Assembly (NCBI GenBank): GCA_014240375.1
Contig: JAAZXB010000010.1
Coordinates: 1-64,000 of the forward strand
Origin: Planctomycetota bacterium
Lineage (GTDB): Bacteria > Planctomycetota > UBA8108 > UBA1146
Direction of reading: 5' to 3'
DNA length: 64,000 bases
Position numbers and translations under genes: made by a program
In this document: piece after piece, positions 34,685-44,127 of the stretch
How the letters are laid out: every line of letters starts with the position of its first letter
Position numbering within the stretch: the first letter of the stretch is position 1
The notes under the pieces: model-generated
What the model saw: the letters and a program-made list of their open reading frames with translations, nothing else
Told to the model about the DNA's origin: nothing
Database searches by the model: none

Positions 34685-35122
34685 CGCCTGGCTTCCCTGA
34701 CCCCGCCGCAGTTTGTCGCTCAGGGTCATCTCACCCACCCTGTGCTGGCCCGTCAGTTCACGTAGCGCTTCTTGCTGGAAGAATGAATCCTCGACCAACG
34801 CCTCCCGCTCAATCCTCGCCTGGTCCAGGTGATTCTCCAGTAACTGTCCCTGTGAGATCAAGGTACTCAGATGAGCGTCCAGGTCGCGATTTTGGGCATG
34901 CCTGGGCAGGTGAACCTGAGCCACGATCGACAGGGAAATCCCGACCAGTAGCACCATGAACTGAGGAGTGCTGAATCGGAACAGATCGGTCACCCCCGGG
35001 AGGATCCGCAGTGGCGAGGATCGATTGATCGGCTGGATCCTGGACAGGTCGAAACTCCATTCGACTACGAGGTGAGTTCGTAGTGCAAGCCCCGCGGCGA
35101 CCGGGTGGGATGATTGAAACAA
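34673..35122 (-). CDS. FtsB/DivIC-like septum protein
   Basis: A 149-residue bitopic protein: a basic N-terminal region, one membrane helix (PQFMVLLVGISLSIVAQVHL), then a coiled coil LISQGQLLENHLDQARIERE. This is the plan of FtsB/DivIC (septum formation initiator), which links division proteins. It lies 7 bp after eno on the same strand; an eno-ftsB pairing is common in several phyla and supports the call. The protein has no sequence motif unique to the family. Its last codons lie in a 13-bp repeat. Confidence 0.65.
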   Translation of the reverse strand: MFQSSHPVAAGLALRTHLVVEWSFDLSRIQPINRSSPLRILPGVTDLFRFSTPQFMVLLVGISLSIVAQVHLPRHAQNRDLDAHLSTLISQGQLLENHLDQARIEREALVEDSFFQQEALRELTGQHRVGEMTLSDKLRRGQGSQAPTP

Positions 35123-35129
35123 TTTTCGA

Positions 35130-36398
35130 TCAGAACTGCAAGGGTCCCATCAAAGCACGCTCACCAAGATCTGCGTGAATACGCAGCAGTCGGTTGTATT
35201 TGGCGTTCCTTTCCGATCTGCAAGGTGCTCCTGTCTTGATCCAGCCGGCCCCCGTGGCCACGGCGAGGTCGGCGATGAAGTCGTCTTCGGTCTCTCCCGA
35301 ACGGTGCGAGATGATGATCCGGTATCCCGCCTCAGAGGCGACCCGGATCGCCTCTAGCGTCTCGGTGACGGTGCCGATCTGATTCAATTTGACCAGCAAT
35401 GCGTTGGCAGACCCTTCGGCAACGCCGCGAGCGATTCGCTGCGGATTGGTGGCGAACAGATCATCTCCGACCAGCCGAATTCCGGAGAGGCGGGATGTCA
35501 TCTGCTTCCAACCATCCCAGTCCTCTTCATCCAGGCCGTCCTCGATGCTGGTGAAGGGGAAGCGCTCGCAGAGGAGAGACCAGTGGTCGATCAATTGTTC
35601 GGAGGAGAGAGGCTCTGGATGAGATCCCAGATGATAGTTCCCATCGCGAAACAACTCGCTGGCTGCGACATCGAGGGCGAAGTTGAACTGCTGACCGTGG
35701 CCGACGGTGTACCCTGCCTGCTCGATGGCTGCGACCAGTTCATCCAGCACCAGCTCATCGCTGACAAAGTCGGGAGCAAAACCGCCTTCGTCACCGACCG
35801 CGGTGACGAGGTGGCGAGATTTCAGGCGCTTTTTCAATACATGATAGACCTCGACCCCGGCGCGAAGTGCCGTCGGGAAATCATCGAAACCGACTGGAGC
35901 CAGCATGAACTCCTGGACGTCGACGGCGTTGTCGGCGTGAGCTCCGCCGTTGATCACATTCATCAGGGGAATCGGCAACCGGACCGCATCGTCACCTCCG
36001 AGGTAACGGTAGAGGGGTAGCTGGCGACTCATCGCTGCGGCCCTGCAGGTCGCCATCGAAATGGCCAGGGTTGCGTTGGCTCCGAAGCGAGACTTGTTGG
36101 CGGTTCCATCGGCGCGACAGAGGAGCTGGTCGATCTGCTCCTGGTCACACGCATCGCGTCCTGTGAGCAGCTCGGAGATCTCTCCACGGAGGTGAGAGAG
36201 CGCCTTCTCGACTCCCTTGCCGCCCCAGTCGGCGCCACCGTCTCGCAACTCCAGCGCCTCTGCTTCGCCGGTCGAGGCTCCCGAGGGAACCATCGCAGTG
36301 GCGCGACTGCCATCATCGAGGAGGCATTCCCCCTCCAGGGTCGGAAATCCACGGCTATCGAGCACCATGCGGCCCTGAATCTGCCGGATCGTTGTCAT
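35130..36398 (-). CDS. eno: Enolase
   Basis: A 422-residue glycolytic enzyme that converts 2-phosphoglycerate to phosphoenolpyruvate. It shows MVPSGASTGEAEALELRDG, the metal and catalytic stretch FTSIEDGLDEEDWDGW, LLVKLNQIGTVTETL with the base Lys, and the SHRSGETEDDFIADLAV loop. GGGAG precedes the ATG. It is followed closely by the FtsB-like gene and is divergent from psd. Confidence 0.97.
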   Translation of the reverse strand: MTTIRQIQGRMVLDSRGFPTLEGECLLDDGSRATAMVPSGASTGEAEALELRDGGADWGGKGVEKALSHLRGEISELLTGRDACDQEQIDQLLCRADGTANKSRFGANATLAISMATCRAAAMSRQLPLYRYLGGDDAVRLPIPLMNVINGGAHADNAVDVQEFMLAPVGFDDFPTALRAGVEVYHVLKKRLKSRHLVTAVGDEGGFAPDFVSDELVLDELVAAIEQAGYTVGHGQQFNFALDVAASELFRDGNYHLGSHPEPLSSEQLIDHWSLLCERFPFTSIEDGLDEEDWDGWKQMTSRLSGIRLVGDDLFATNPQRIARGVAEGSANALLVKLNQIGTVTETLEAIRVASEAGYRIIISHRSGETEDDFIADLAVATGAGWIKTGAPCRSERNAKYNRLLRIHADLGERALMGPLQF

Positions 36399-36511
36399 CT
36401 GATCTCCCTTCGGAACAGTTGCCTCTGGTGGTCGGATCGCTCACGATGCCACGAGGCTGTGACCGATTGTCCGGCTCACAGGTGACCGGTGTCAACCGAT
36501 CGAGAGGAACC

Positions 36512-37231
36512 ATGCTGACCATGACCACGACTTCCTTGAAAGCCAACACTTCGGGGTTGCTGGGCAATCGCCTGACCCGCCACGGAACTCCGGTGATCTT
36601 GTGGGCGTCAGGGTTGCTATTGACCGCTGCATTGCTGATCGGCTACGGGGTCGAGGATCCGGTGACCCGTTGGGCTCTGGTGCATATTCCTTTCCTGCTG
36701 TGGGTGTTCGTCCTGTCATTTTTTCGGAATCCTCGTCGAGTTCCTCCCGCCGGGGATCTGCCGATTTGCCCCGCTGACGGCAAGATCATCGTGGTCGAGG
36801 ATGTCGAAGATGAGGTGTATGTCGATGGCCCTGCGGTTCGGATCCAGATCTTCCTGTCCGTCTTCAACGTCCATGTCAATCGCTCGCCGGTCGACGGAGT
36901 GGTGGAGCATCTGAGACATGTCGATGGCACTTTCAAGAGCGCGACCCAGGCCAGTGCAAGAGAGGTCAATGAACGTCAGGAGATCGGGATCCGCTCTCAC
37001 GACGGGTTGAAGATCTTGGTGCGACAGATCGCCGGGCTCATCGCACGCAGGATCGTTTGTCCACTGCAAGCGGGAGATGCCATCGATCGAGGATTTGATT
37101 TTGGAATGATCCGATTCGGATCGCAGACCGAGATCGTGATCCCGCCAAAGGATGGGAAGAAATTCACGGCCGCAGTGAAGGCTGGACAGAAGGTCCAGGG
37201 TGGAAGGACGATCCTTGGCGAATGGAAATAA
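36512..37231 (+). CDS. psd: Phosphatidylserine decarboxylase (short form)
   Basis: A 239-residue pro-enzyme that makes phosphatidylethanolamine. It has two membrane helices near the N-terminus and the self-cleavage site MIRFGSQTEI, where Gly-Ser is cut to form the pyruvoyl group (F-G-S in place of L-G-S, as in the short Psd class). It also has the H-V-N-R-S-P-V-D-G motif. AGAGGAA precedes ATG 36512. It is followed directly by pssA, the previous step in the pathway. Confidence 0.92.
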   Translation: MLTMTTTSLKANTSGLLGNRLTRHGTPVILWASGLLLTAALLIGYGVEDPVTRWALVHIPFLLWVFVLSFFRNPRRVPPAGDLPICPADGKIIVVEDVEDEVYVDGPAVRIQIFLSVFNVHVNRSPVDGVVEHLRHVDGTFKSATQASAREVNERQEIGIRSHDGLKILVRQIAGLIARRIVCPLQAGDAIDRGFDFGMIRFGSQTEIVIPPKDGKKFTAAVKAGQKVQGGRTILGEWK

Positions 37232-38102
37232 GGAGATGCCGCGTCACATCGCAGTGATTCCAAACATCATCACTCTCTGTAATGCAGTCTGTGGATTCAT
37301 TGCATTGACCCTCATCGCAGGAAGCCTGGAGGGAGGTGAGACCCATCTCCTGGTTCGGCTCCATCAAGCTTCCTGGTTCATCCTGGCGGGAATGTTGTTC
37401 GATGTGTTCGATGGGAAGGTAGCTCGGGCGACAGGCGGAGGTACGACACTCGGGGCCCAACTCGATTCTCTCGCGGATCTGGTCACCTTCGGGCTCGCTC
37501 CGGCAGGATTGACGCTGGCGCTGTTTCACCACGGGAACCTCGATCAGATCCGTGATGTGGGGAATCCCCTCAGCAAGTTGATGTGGGTCTTCTGCCTCGC
37601 CTACTTCCTCGGAGCGCTGCTACGACTGGCGAGATTCAATTCAGTTCGAGACGGGCATGAAAGTGAAGACCATCTCGCCTTCGATGGGATGCCGACTCCG
37701 GGTGCCGCAGGGGTCATCACCAGCCTGGTATTGATGTACTTCACACTGACCGACTGGGACGCCTGGTTCCTGACCTACTTCAGCGCCACCAAGCCAGAGG
37801 GGCTCGACCACGCGCTTGCGATGATTCCCCAGTACCTTCCGATCTGCTGCTTCTTACTCGGCTACCTGATGGTCTCGAATCGGATCTCCTACCCTCATGT
37901 GGCCAGCCAGATGTTTGGCCAGGGGATGCACTTCGACCGTTTCGCAAGCATGGTATTTGGCGTCACGGTGGTGGTGTTCTTCAAGGAGCCATTGCTGTTT
38001 GTGATCTTCTTCGGCTATGCGTTGTGGCCTGCGGCTCAGTGGATCGGTTCGCCTCTGAGACGATCGAAGGAGCCACCGGCCGCCGTTTCTGAAGAGGAGT
38101 GA
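37200..38102 (+). CDS. pssA: CDP-diacylglycerol-serine O-phosphatidyltransferase
   Basis: An integral membrane enzyme of about 300 residues that joins CDP-diacylglycerol and serine. It has the CDP-alcohol phosphotransferase motif DVFDGKVARATGGG then GAQLDSLADLV, with all four catalytic aspartates. The GTG at 37200 has GAAGG with good spacing and overlaps psd; an ATG at 37236 follows the psd stop but abuts AGGAG with no spacing, so GTG is preferred. The stop overlaps folK. Confidence 0.93.
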   Translation: MEGRSLANGNKEMPRHIAVIPNIITLCNAVCGFIALTLIAGSLEGGETHLLVRLHQASWFILAGMLFDVFDGKVARATGGGTTLGAQLDSLADLVTFGLAPAGLTLALFHHGNLDQIRDVGNPLSKLMWVFCLAYFLGALLRLARFNSVRDGHESEDHLAFDGMPTPGAAGVITSLVLMYFTLTDWDAWFLTYFSATKPEGLDHALAMIPQYLPICCFLLGYLMVSNRISYPHVASQMFGQGMHFDRFASMVFGVTVVVFFKEPLLFVIFFGYALWPAAQWIGSPLRRSKEPPAAVSEEE

Positions 38103-38104
38103 TG

Positions 38105-38626
38105 ATGGATTGGGATGTCAGGTTGGCTCTCGGATCCAACATGGGCGATCGAGATTCACACCTCGCCGCCGCCCGAGAACTGATCGCAGAGCGGGTCTTG
38201 CAAGAGATGGAGTGGTCGCCGATCCACCAGACGGAAGCGGTGGGCCCTCCCCAGGGGCGCTATCTGAATCAGGTGGTGAAGGGAGTCAGTCGCCACCAGG
38301 ATCCTCTGCGATTGCTCGAGGAGTGCTTGCAGATCGAGACCGATCTGGGGCGAGTACGTGAGTTGAGATGGGGGCCCCGGGTGATCGATATCGATCTCTT
38401 GACCTTTGGTTCGATCGAACGTGACGAGCCGCCCCTGACCCTTCCTCACCCGCGGATTCAGCAGAGATCCTTTGTGCTGGCACCCTGGGCTCAACTGGAA
38501 CCGGAGTTTCAGATCACTGCTGGCGGAAAGACGGTCCTGGAACTGCTTCAGGAGTGGAGTCCAGCCGTCGTGGATCCGCGAGATGCTTCGCTCGATCATC
38601 CTCGTCACGATCCGGCTCTGCGATGA
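38105..38626 (+). CDS. folK: 2-amino-4-hydroxy-6-hydroxymethyldihydropteridine pyrophosphokinase
   Basis: A 173-residue folate enzyme that transfers pyrophosphate from ATP to the pterin. Motifs are LALGSNMGDRDSHL, RYLNQVVKG, GPRVIDIDLLTFG and PHPRIQQRSFVLAPW. Three start codons are stacked (GTG 38099, ATG 38102, ATG 38105); GAGGAG fits ATG 38105 best. Its TGA overlaps the ATG of panC. Confidence 0.95.
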   Translation: MDWDVRLALGSNMGDRDSHLAAARELIAERVLQEMEWSPIHQTEAVGPPQGRYLNQVVKGVSRHQDPLRLLEECLQIETDLGRVRELRWGPRVIDIDLLTFGSIERDEPPLTLPHPRIQQRSFVLAPWAQLEPEFQITAGGKTVLELLQEWSPAVVDPRDASLDHPRHDPALR

Positions 38627-39513
38627 AGGTCATCGGTACCGACCCTGCCGACCCTGCCGACCCTGTGGATCCACAAGCGGCCAGCGGCATCGAGAAACTT
38701 CGTCGCTGGCGTCGAGCGTTGTCCGGCGATTCCATCTTGGGGCTGGTTCCGACGATGGGGGCGTTGCACGAGGGGCATCGCGCATTGCTTCGGCAGGCGC
38801 GACAGCAGTGTGATCAGGTGGTGTTGACCATCTTCGTCAATCCAACCCAGTTCAGCCCCGATGAAGACCTCGAGACCTATCCCAGAACCCTCGAACAGGA
38901 TCTGCAAGTCGCACGGCAGGAGGGGGTGGATCTGGTCTGGGTCGGCGACCGCGAGGAACTGTATCCTGCTGGATTTCAGACCCGGATCGACCTGCCGCAG
39001 ATGGCGCAGCAACTGTGCGGGATCTCACGGCCGCACTTCTTCGCAGGAGTCTGTCTCATCGTTCTCAAGTTGTTTCAGATCGTTCAACCTCAACGGGCTT
39101 ATTTCGGCGAGAAGGATTACCAGCAGTTGAAGATCATCCAGCGGATGACCCTGGATCTGGACATCCCGATCGAGGTGACGGGTTGTCCACTGGTGAGGGA
39201 GAAAGATGGGCTGGCCCTCTCCAGTAGAAATCGGTACCTCGAGGCTCCGTCGAGGAGGCAGGCGTTGACCCTGTCTGCGGCACTCTTCAGGGCCAGGGAA
39301 CTGTGGTCCGAGGGAGTCGTTCAGAGTGCAGAGGTGAAACAAAAGGCGCTCGAGCGACTCGATCCTGCAGTGGAACTGGAGTACTTCGAGGTGATCGATC
39401 GCGAACAACTGACACCGCTCGAGATGGTGGATCGGAGCCGCGGTGCAGTGATCTGCATGGCAGCAATCGTCGGTGGCGTGAGGCTGATCGACAACATCAT
39501 CCTGGAGCCTTGA
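38623..39513 (+). CDS. panC: Pantothenate synthetase
   Basis: A 296-residue enzyme that condenses pantoate and beta-alanine with ATP. It has VPTMGALHEGHRALLRQA (HIGH-type), VNPTQFSPDEDLETYPRT, FGEKDYQQL and REKDGLALSSRNRYL. Before the core lies a short insertion T-D-P-A-D-P-A-D-P-V-D-P made by a 9-bp repeat. Both ends overlap their neighbours by ATGA, so folK, panC and ispE are coupled. Confidence 0.95.
   Translation: MKVIGTDPADPADPVDPQAASGIEKLRRWRRALSGDSILGLVPTMGALHEGHRALLRQARQQCDQVVLTIFVNPTQFSPDEDLETYPRTLEQDLQVARQEGVDLVWVGDREELYPAGFQTRIDLPQMAQQLCGISRPHFFAGVCLIVLKLFQIVQPQRAYFGEKDYQQLKIIQRMTLDLDIPIEVTGCPLVREKDGLALSSRNRYLEAPSRRQALTLSAALFRARELWSEGVVQSAEVKQKALERLDPAVELEYFEVIDREQLTPLEMVDRSRGAVICMAAIVGGVRLIDNIILEP
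38641..38667 (+). repeat. 9-bp tandem repeat, 3 copies, in panC
   Basis: The unit gaccctgcc, in frame, encodes D-P-A three times (the last is D-P-V) near the PanC N-terminus. Confidence 0.95.
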
Positions 39514-40508
39514 TGAACCGATACCCACTGATACAACGTCAGGTCCAGGAGCAGCAGGGGACCGCCTCGCCCCCCGCCAAACTGAATCTTTGGCTGGAAG
39601 TAATCGAGCGTCGCTCCGACGGGTTTCACGAGATCGAGTCGCTGATGGTACCGATTTCACTGTTTGATCGCCTGACCATCCGTGTCGCTTCCGCAACGGA
39701 GGATGCGTCCACTTCAGTGGAGCAAGATCGCTTGCAGGTGATCGGGTCCGGTGCTCCGGAAACCGCTGACAACCTGGTCATGCAAGCGCTGGCGCTGGCG
39801 CGCACCACTCGCTCGATTCCGCCACTCGCGATCGAACTGACCAAGAGGATCCCATCGCGCGCGGGGCTCGGCGGGGGCAGCAGCGATGCCGCTGCGATGC
39901 TGGTGCTGCTCGACGATCTATTCAAGGCTCCCGGGGGGGGTGAGGAGCTCCACAGCCATGCTCAGCAACTGGGTTCGGATGTCATTTTTTTCCTGGGATC
40001 GGGGGCGGCAGTGGCCTACGGCAGGGGGGAAAAGCTACGAGATGCCCCCCAACCGCTGTTAGGTGGGGATCTGGCTCATTTCGTTCTGCTCATTCCCGAA
40101 GTTGGTGTCGACACCCGGACGGCTTACGCATCCCTGAGTCCACACTTGACTTCGGGCGATTCTCGGTCCACATTTCAAGGGTGCGATTTCGTCGAAAAGT
40201 CGGACTGGGTTGGCTCCCTTCACAATCGACTACTCGACGGGGTGCGGCGGATCGAACCGGCGCTGGACCAGATTGCGAGTTTCCTGGAACGGGTTCACCC
40301 TGGCCGCTGGTCGATGACCGGTAGCGGCTCCTGTTTCATCGTTGCCGCAACTGGACGGGCCGAAGCCGAGGAAGAGATCTCTCTGCTTCGATCCCATCTG
40401 GGTGATTGGGCTGACGGCACCGGACATCTGGTGACCGAGAATTGTGGATCTGTTGCGATCCAGGTACTGGAAGTCCCGATGTGGATTCCGGAGGTGAGTT
40501 CTCGGTAA
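39513..40508 (+). CDS. ispE: 4-diphosphocytidyl-2-C-methyl-D-erythritol kinase
   Basis: A 331-residue GHMP kinase of the MEP isoprenoid path. The start of the domain ASPPAKLNLWLEVIERRSDG, the ATP loop IPSRAGLGGGSSDAAAMLVL and the C-terminal MTGSGSCFIV are all present. It overlaps the panC stop. spoVG follows; in Bacillus ispE also lies near spoVG. Confidence 0.95.
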   Translation: MNRYPLIQRQVQEQQGTASPPAKLNLWLEVIERRSDGFHEIESLMVPISLFDRLTIRVASATEDASTSVEQDRLQVIGSGAPETADNLVMQALALARTTRSIPPLAIELTKRIPSRAGLGGGSSDAAAMLVLLDDLFKAPGGGEELHSHAQQLGSDVIFFLGSGAAVAYGRGEKLRDAPQPLLGGDLAHFVLLIPEVGVDTRTAYASLSPHLTSGDSRSTFQGCDFVEKSDWVGSLHNRLLDGVRRIEPALDQIASFLERVHPGRWSMTGSGSCFIVAATGRAEAEEEISLLRSHLGDWADGTGHLVTENCGSVAIQVLEVPMWIPEVSSR

Positions 40509-40545
40509 TTTCGCAGGAATTTCGCGGTGAATTCGCGGTGAATTC
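40502..40545 (+). repeat. 11-bp tandem repeat, 4 copies, across the ispE stop
   Basis: The unit gcggtgaattc at 40524 and 40535, with older variants at 40502 and 40513. The ispE TAA (40506-40508) lies in the first copy. Confidence 0.85.
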
Positions 40546-40700
40546 GTGCCGGGCAGTGCTCTTGAGGAGTTCTACTCTGCGGAATCGGGTTCACGAATCC
40601 GCCGGCAGGGTGGCATCTCCAGCGAGTGCCCGATCCTGGGGTCACCAGAGTAGATAAGCAGCGAGAGTAAACAGGCAGCGGTCGAGGGAGAGGATTTGCT

Positions 40701-41414
40701 ATGGATATCACTGAGGTGAGGATCAGTCCGGTGGGCGGTCGAGATGACAAGTTACGAGCGTTCTGTAGCGTCACCTTCGATGACTGTTTCGTGGTGAGAG
40801 ACATCCGACTCATCGAGGGCAACAAGGGCCTCTTCATCGCCATGCCGAGTCGAAAACTGACGATTCGGTGCCCTCGCTGTCATTACAAGAATGTCGTCCG
40901 AAGCATGTACTGCAACGAATGCGGCAATTCGATTCCGCGCGGCCTCTCCGACGAGATCGAACAGGGACGCACCAAATTGCATGCAGACATTGCACATCCG
41001 ATCTTGACCTCCTTCCGCGAAGTGATTCAGGATGAGGTTTTGGCCGCATATGAGGATCACCTCGACGGTCTTGAAGATCACCCCAATTCCCAGCGACCGC
41101 GCGAGATGGCCCACGCTTCCGCAGCAGACTCGCCTCGTCGAGGCGATTCTGACCCGCGACCGAGCCGCGGGCCGGTCCACGAGTCGCAAGGGGAGGATGA
41201 GGCGATCAAAAACGAGCCGGCTCGATCGGGTCGTGGACGGGGTCCTGCAAGGTCGAATGAGAGGGATGATCGATCCGATTCGGGAATGACGGCAGAAGCG
41301 GATTTCCTCGGCAAGGATGAAGCATCGGACGATTTTTCTGAGGATGCTGCGGAGGATTCCGAATCAGGTGACATGCCTCCACCGGATGATAACTTCAGTG
41401 CAGGTGTGTTCTAG
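40701..41414 (+). CDS. spoVG: SpoVG-like protein with inserted zinc ribbon
   Basis: A 237-residue protein. Residues 1-52 match SpoVG (MDITEVRISPVGG, LRAFCSVTFDDCFVVRDIRL, GLFIAMPSRK), a site-specific DNA-binding regulator. Straight after comes a four-cysteine zinc ribbon (CPRCHYKNVVRSMYCNECG), then more SpoVG-like sequence (LHADIAHPILTSFREVIQDE), and finally a long Ser/Asp/Glu-rich disordered tail. Normal SpoVG has only about 95 residues. The ATG has GGGAGAGG upstream. Confidence 0.88.
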   Translation: MDITEVRISPVGGRDDKLRAFCSVTFDDCFVVRDIRLIEGNKGLFIAMPSRKLTIRCPRCHYKNVVRSMYCNECGNSIPRGLSDEIEQGRTKLHADIAHPILTSFREVIQDEVLAAYEDHLDGLEDHPNSQRPREMAHASAADSPRRGDSDPRPSRGPVHESQGEDEAIKNEPARSGRGRGPARSNERDDRSDSGMTAEADFLGKDEASDDFSEDAAEDSESGDMPPPDDNFSAGVF

Positions 41415-41603
41415 AACTACAACTTCGCAGGAGTGTAGAGGAGTTAACTTCTGGACTGTAGAAGGTCCGGTTGGTCGGGGATGAGTTTCATGAGGGGTCA
41501 GTCACCACCTTCGAGGAGGATCGTACGGGCCTTTGGGTCTGGCACGGTTTGCTATTCTGTACCATCGATTCCCCGCGACTCCCGAACAGGACTGTCCATC
41601 CGG

Positions 41604-44105
41604 GTGAAAATCCTCTGCATCGCTCTGCTCGCCTGGCCGGTGAGCGCTCCGACACTTCTCGCTCAGTCCCCTCAGGAGCCGCAGCTTTCGGCCCCGGTCG
41701 CCCCGGTGGACGATCGACTCGAAGAGAGGTTGGAGCTGGAGAGCGAGGCGATCCAGGATCCTCCGCCCGAAGCGACTCCCATTCATCCGGACGAGCAGTT
41801 GCACCAGGATGTCGTCGCCTATTTCAATTCCGCAGATCCTGCCGATTGGGTGCGGGCATTGACGCTGCTCGGAGCGCGAATCGATTCGGGAGATGCTCCC
41901 GCCTGGAGTTCTCCGCTACTCCTCGATCTGTTGACCGATCGTGCGAGGGAGCATCCACAAAGGACCCGCAACATCCTGGAGGATCGTCTGATGAAGAAGA
42001 GCAGCACGGGGATCCCCGTGTTGCTGGTGCTGCTTCGCCTCGAGGCGAACTGGCCCTTTCTCGATCAGGTCCAGAATAATTTCCGCCGCTGGGCTGCGGA
42101 CCCGGAGCAAAGAGATCGCCTGTTGACCGATTTTTCGGCAGAGAAGGATCCACGACTGATCTCACGCCTGTTGCCGATCCTGGCCGCCTGGGATCCAAGA
42201 GGAACTCTCGATGTCGCCATCGATCGCCTCGCTTCCGACCAGGAGGCATCGCCGGAAGCACTGGTCGATGCACTCTCGAGTTTCCTGGGATTGCAGCAGG
42301 GTCGAGCGGAGTGGGTCCGCTGGTGGGGGGAGAATCGGGATCAACCGATCTTCGTCGGGATCATCGAGCGAAAGAGTGCCGCTGCGATGGCGGAACAATT
42401 GAAAACCTGGGAGCGAGCGCATCGATTACTCCGTGAAGTGGAGTCCGCTCCTCGCTTTCGCAACTGGATCCTCGATTCGATGAGAGATTCAGAGTCTATC
42501 GCCATCCGCAGTGCGGCCCTGGGAGAGGTGCCCCGATTCGCCCAGAGCATCCAGGCCACTCGTGTTGGCGATGGGTCGGTGAAGGGGCCTGACCTCGGTG
42601 GGATGTCGGTCAAGGAGATCCTCGAACCGCTACGCGATCGCTGTCTCGAACTGGTGAGAGCGCTGGATCATCCTTCTTCGCTGGTATCCCTTGCCCAGAG
42701 TGAAGAACTGGCGATCGATTCGCTCGTCGCACTGTCGAGCATGCTCCCCTTCAGTCAAGATTCGGAGCTGGTGAGACTCCTCGAGGAGAGGATTCATACC
42801 CTGGTTCCAGGGCTCTCCAACGGCAAGCGAAGAATCGCTCGGGAAGCGCTCAAGATGGCGACCGCTTTGAGATCTCCGGTCACCGATGTGGTGGACGATG
42901 CCATCGAACGTTTCATCCCAGCCCGTGGTGACGCTGCCGATGTGGCGGAGTTGAAGCGATTGATCGCCGCCTCGAGGGCGGTCGGAATCACCATCCGAAC
43001 CGTCGAGTCTCTCACGGTGATCTCGAACCAGGTTCCGGAGCTGAATCAGGCGGTGCTGGAAGCGCTAGTATTCGGTGAGATTCCCGAAGATGCAGTGGCA
43101 CCAGTGCTCACCTTCTACGCCAAGTTGCTCGAAAACTCGACCGATGAAAACCTCCGGTCGATCGCCATCAACGGACTGGGTCGTCTCGGAGTCGAAGAGG
43201 TGATTCCGATGTTGACGCGCCTGGTGCTCGGCGGAGAGATCGGATCGGAACTGGAGCGTCGTTCCGCACTTCAGATGATACGCAGCTTCGGAGGAGTTGG
43301 AGCTTGCGACGGTTTCATTCAAATCTTGACCAAGCTCCCTCGTTCGGATGATCTCTTCTCCGGGGTCATCCAGGAAGCGGTGGACCTGGTCCCCACCGAT
43401 CCATCGCTTGGATTCCTCCGCAGATTGATGATCGACGACTCTGGCCAGCAACGAGCTTGGATCCATGATTTGCTCGATCACCAGGATGTGAAGGCGATGT
43501 TGCTGGCTGCGGCGCAACCCACCGACCTGAGAACCCGCTCTCCTGGCCGATTCGAGCAGTGGCTGATCTTGCAAAAACTTCGCTTCGAACGAGCCATTGC
43601 CGAACTGGTCGAGGAGGATTCTGAAGCGGGCTGGAGTGCCTTGCTCGCCGAAGCGACCGCCACCATCCAGCTCTTCGGGGTGGATCCTCTGCCCGGAAAT
43701 CTGAGCGTGATCGCACGTCAGATCCGCATCGTCGAGGTCGAGATCGTCAACCGACGAGCGGTCGAGGCTGCGTTGGTCGCCGCAGATCCGACCGCCAGCA
43801 CCTCCAGTTTCTCCCTCTACCTCGAGAGGATTGCAGGAATTTCTGGAGAAACACCGGTAGCGCCCCGGTTGCTGGCCAAGGATCCATGGGAATGGCTGCT
43901 CCTGCGCCTCGAATCGAGGTCCCCGCTCGAAAGTGACCCGGTACTGATTCGTTCGATGAGATTGCTAGCGGAAGGGCACTTTGCACGGGACGATGTAAAG
44001 GAACGCCTCGATCGACTCGAGGCGAGAGTCGACAGTGGAGATCAGGACCGATCTCCCACCCCGCCGTTACCGGTACCCCCCGAGGAGGCTGACGGCAGGG
44101 AGTAA
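41604..44105 (+). CDS. Large exported HEAT-like helical protein
   Basis: About 833 residues. The signal peptide ILCIALLAWPVSAPTLLAQ implies export. The rest is made of repeating helix pairs with stretches like AINGLGRLGVEEVIPMLTRL that resemble HEAT/armadillo repeats. No catalytic motif was found. The start is unsure: GTG 41604 puts the signal peptide at the N-terminus but has no ribosome-binding site, while ATG 41481 would add 41 residues. A -10-like tattct lies at about 41552, which favours the GTG. It may scaffold something in the periplasm. Confidence 0.7.
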   Translation: MKILCIALLAWPVSAPTLLAQSPQEPQLSAPVAPVDDRLEERLELESEAIQDPPPEATPIHPDEQLHQDVVAYFNSADPADWVRALTLLGARIDSGDAPAWSSPLLLDLLTDRAREHPQRTRNILEDRLMKKSSTGIPVLLVLLRLEANWPFLDQVQNNFRRWAADPEQRDRLLTDFSAEKDPRLISRLLPILAAWDPRGTLDVAIDRLASDQEASPEALVDALSSFLGLQQGRAEWVRWWGENRDQPIFVGIIERKSAAAMAEQLKTWERAHRLLREVESAPRFRNWILDSMRDSESIAIRSAALGEVPRFAQSIQATRVGDGSVKGPDLGGMSVKEILEPLRDRCLELVRALDHPSSLVSLAQSEELAIDSLVALSSMLPFSQDSELVRLLEERIHTLVPGLSNGKRRIAREALKMATALRSPVTDVVDDAIERFIPARGDAADVAELKRLIAASRAVGITIRTVESLTVISNQVPELNQAVLEALVFGEIPEDAVAPVLTFYAKLLENSTDENLRSIAINGLGRLGVEEVIPMLTRLVLGGEIGSELERRSALQMIRSFGGVGACDGFIQILTKLPRSDDLFSGVIQEAVDLVPTDPSLGFLRRLMIDDSGQQRAWIHDLLDHQDVKAMLLAAAQPTDLRTRSPGRFEQWLILQKLRFERAIAELVEEDSEAGWSALLAEATATIQLFGVDPLPGNLSVIARQIRIVEVEIVNRRAVEAALVAADPTASTSSFSLYLERIAGISGETPVAPRLLAKDPWEWLLLRLESRSPLESDPVLIRSMRLLAEGHFARDDVKERLDRLEARVDSGDQDRSPTPPLPVPPEEADGRE

Positions 44106-44127
44106 CACCCCGTGACCGGAGGCTGCG

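Noticed and set aside
40560-40640. Terminator after ispE
   Set aside because: The best stem (gcggaatc with gaatccgc) has an internal mismatch and no T-run follows.
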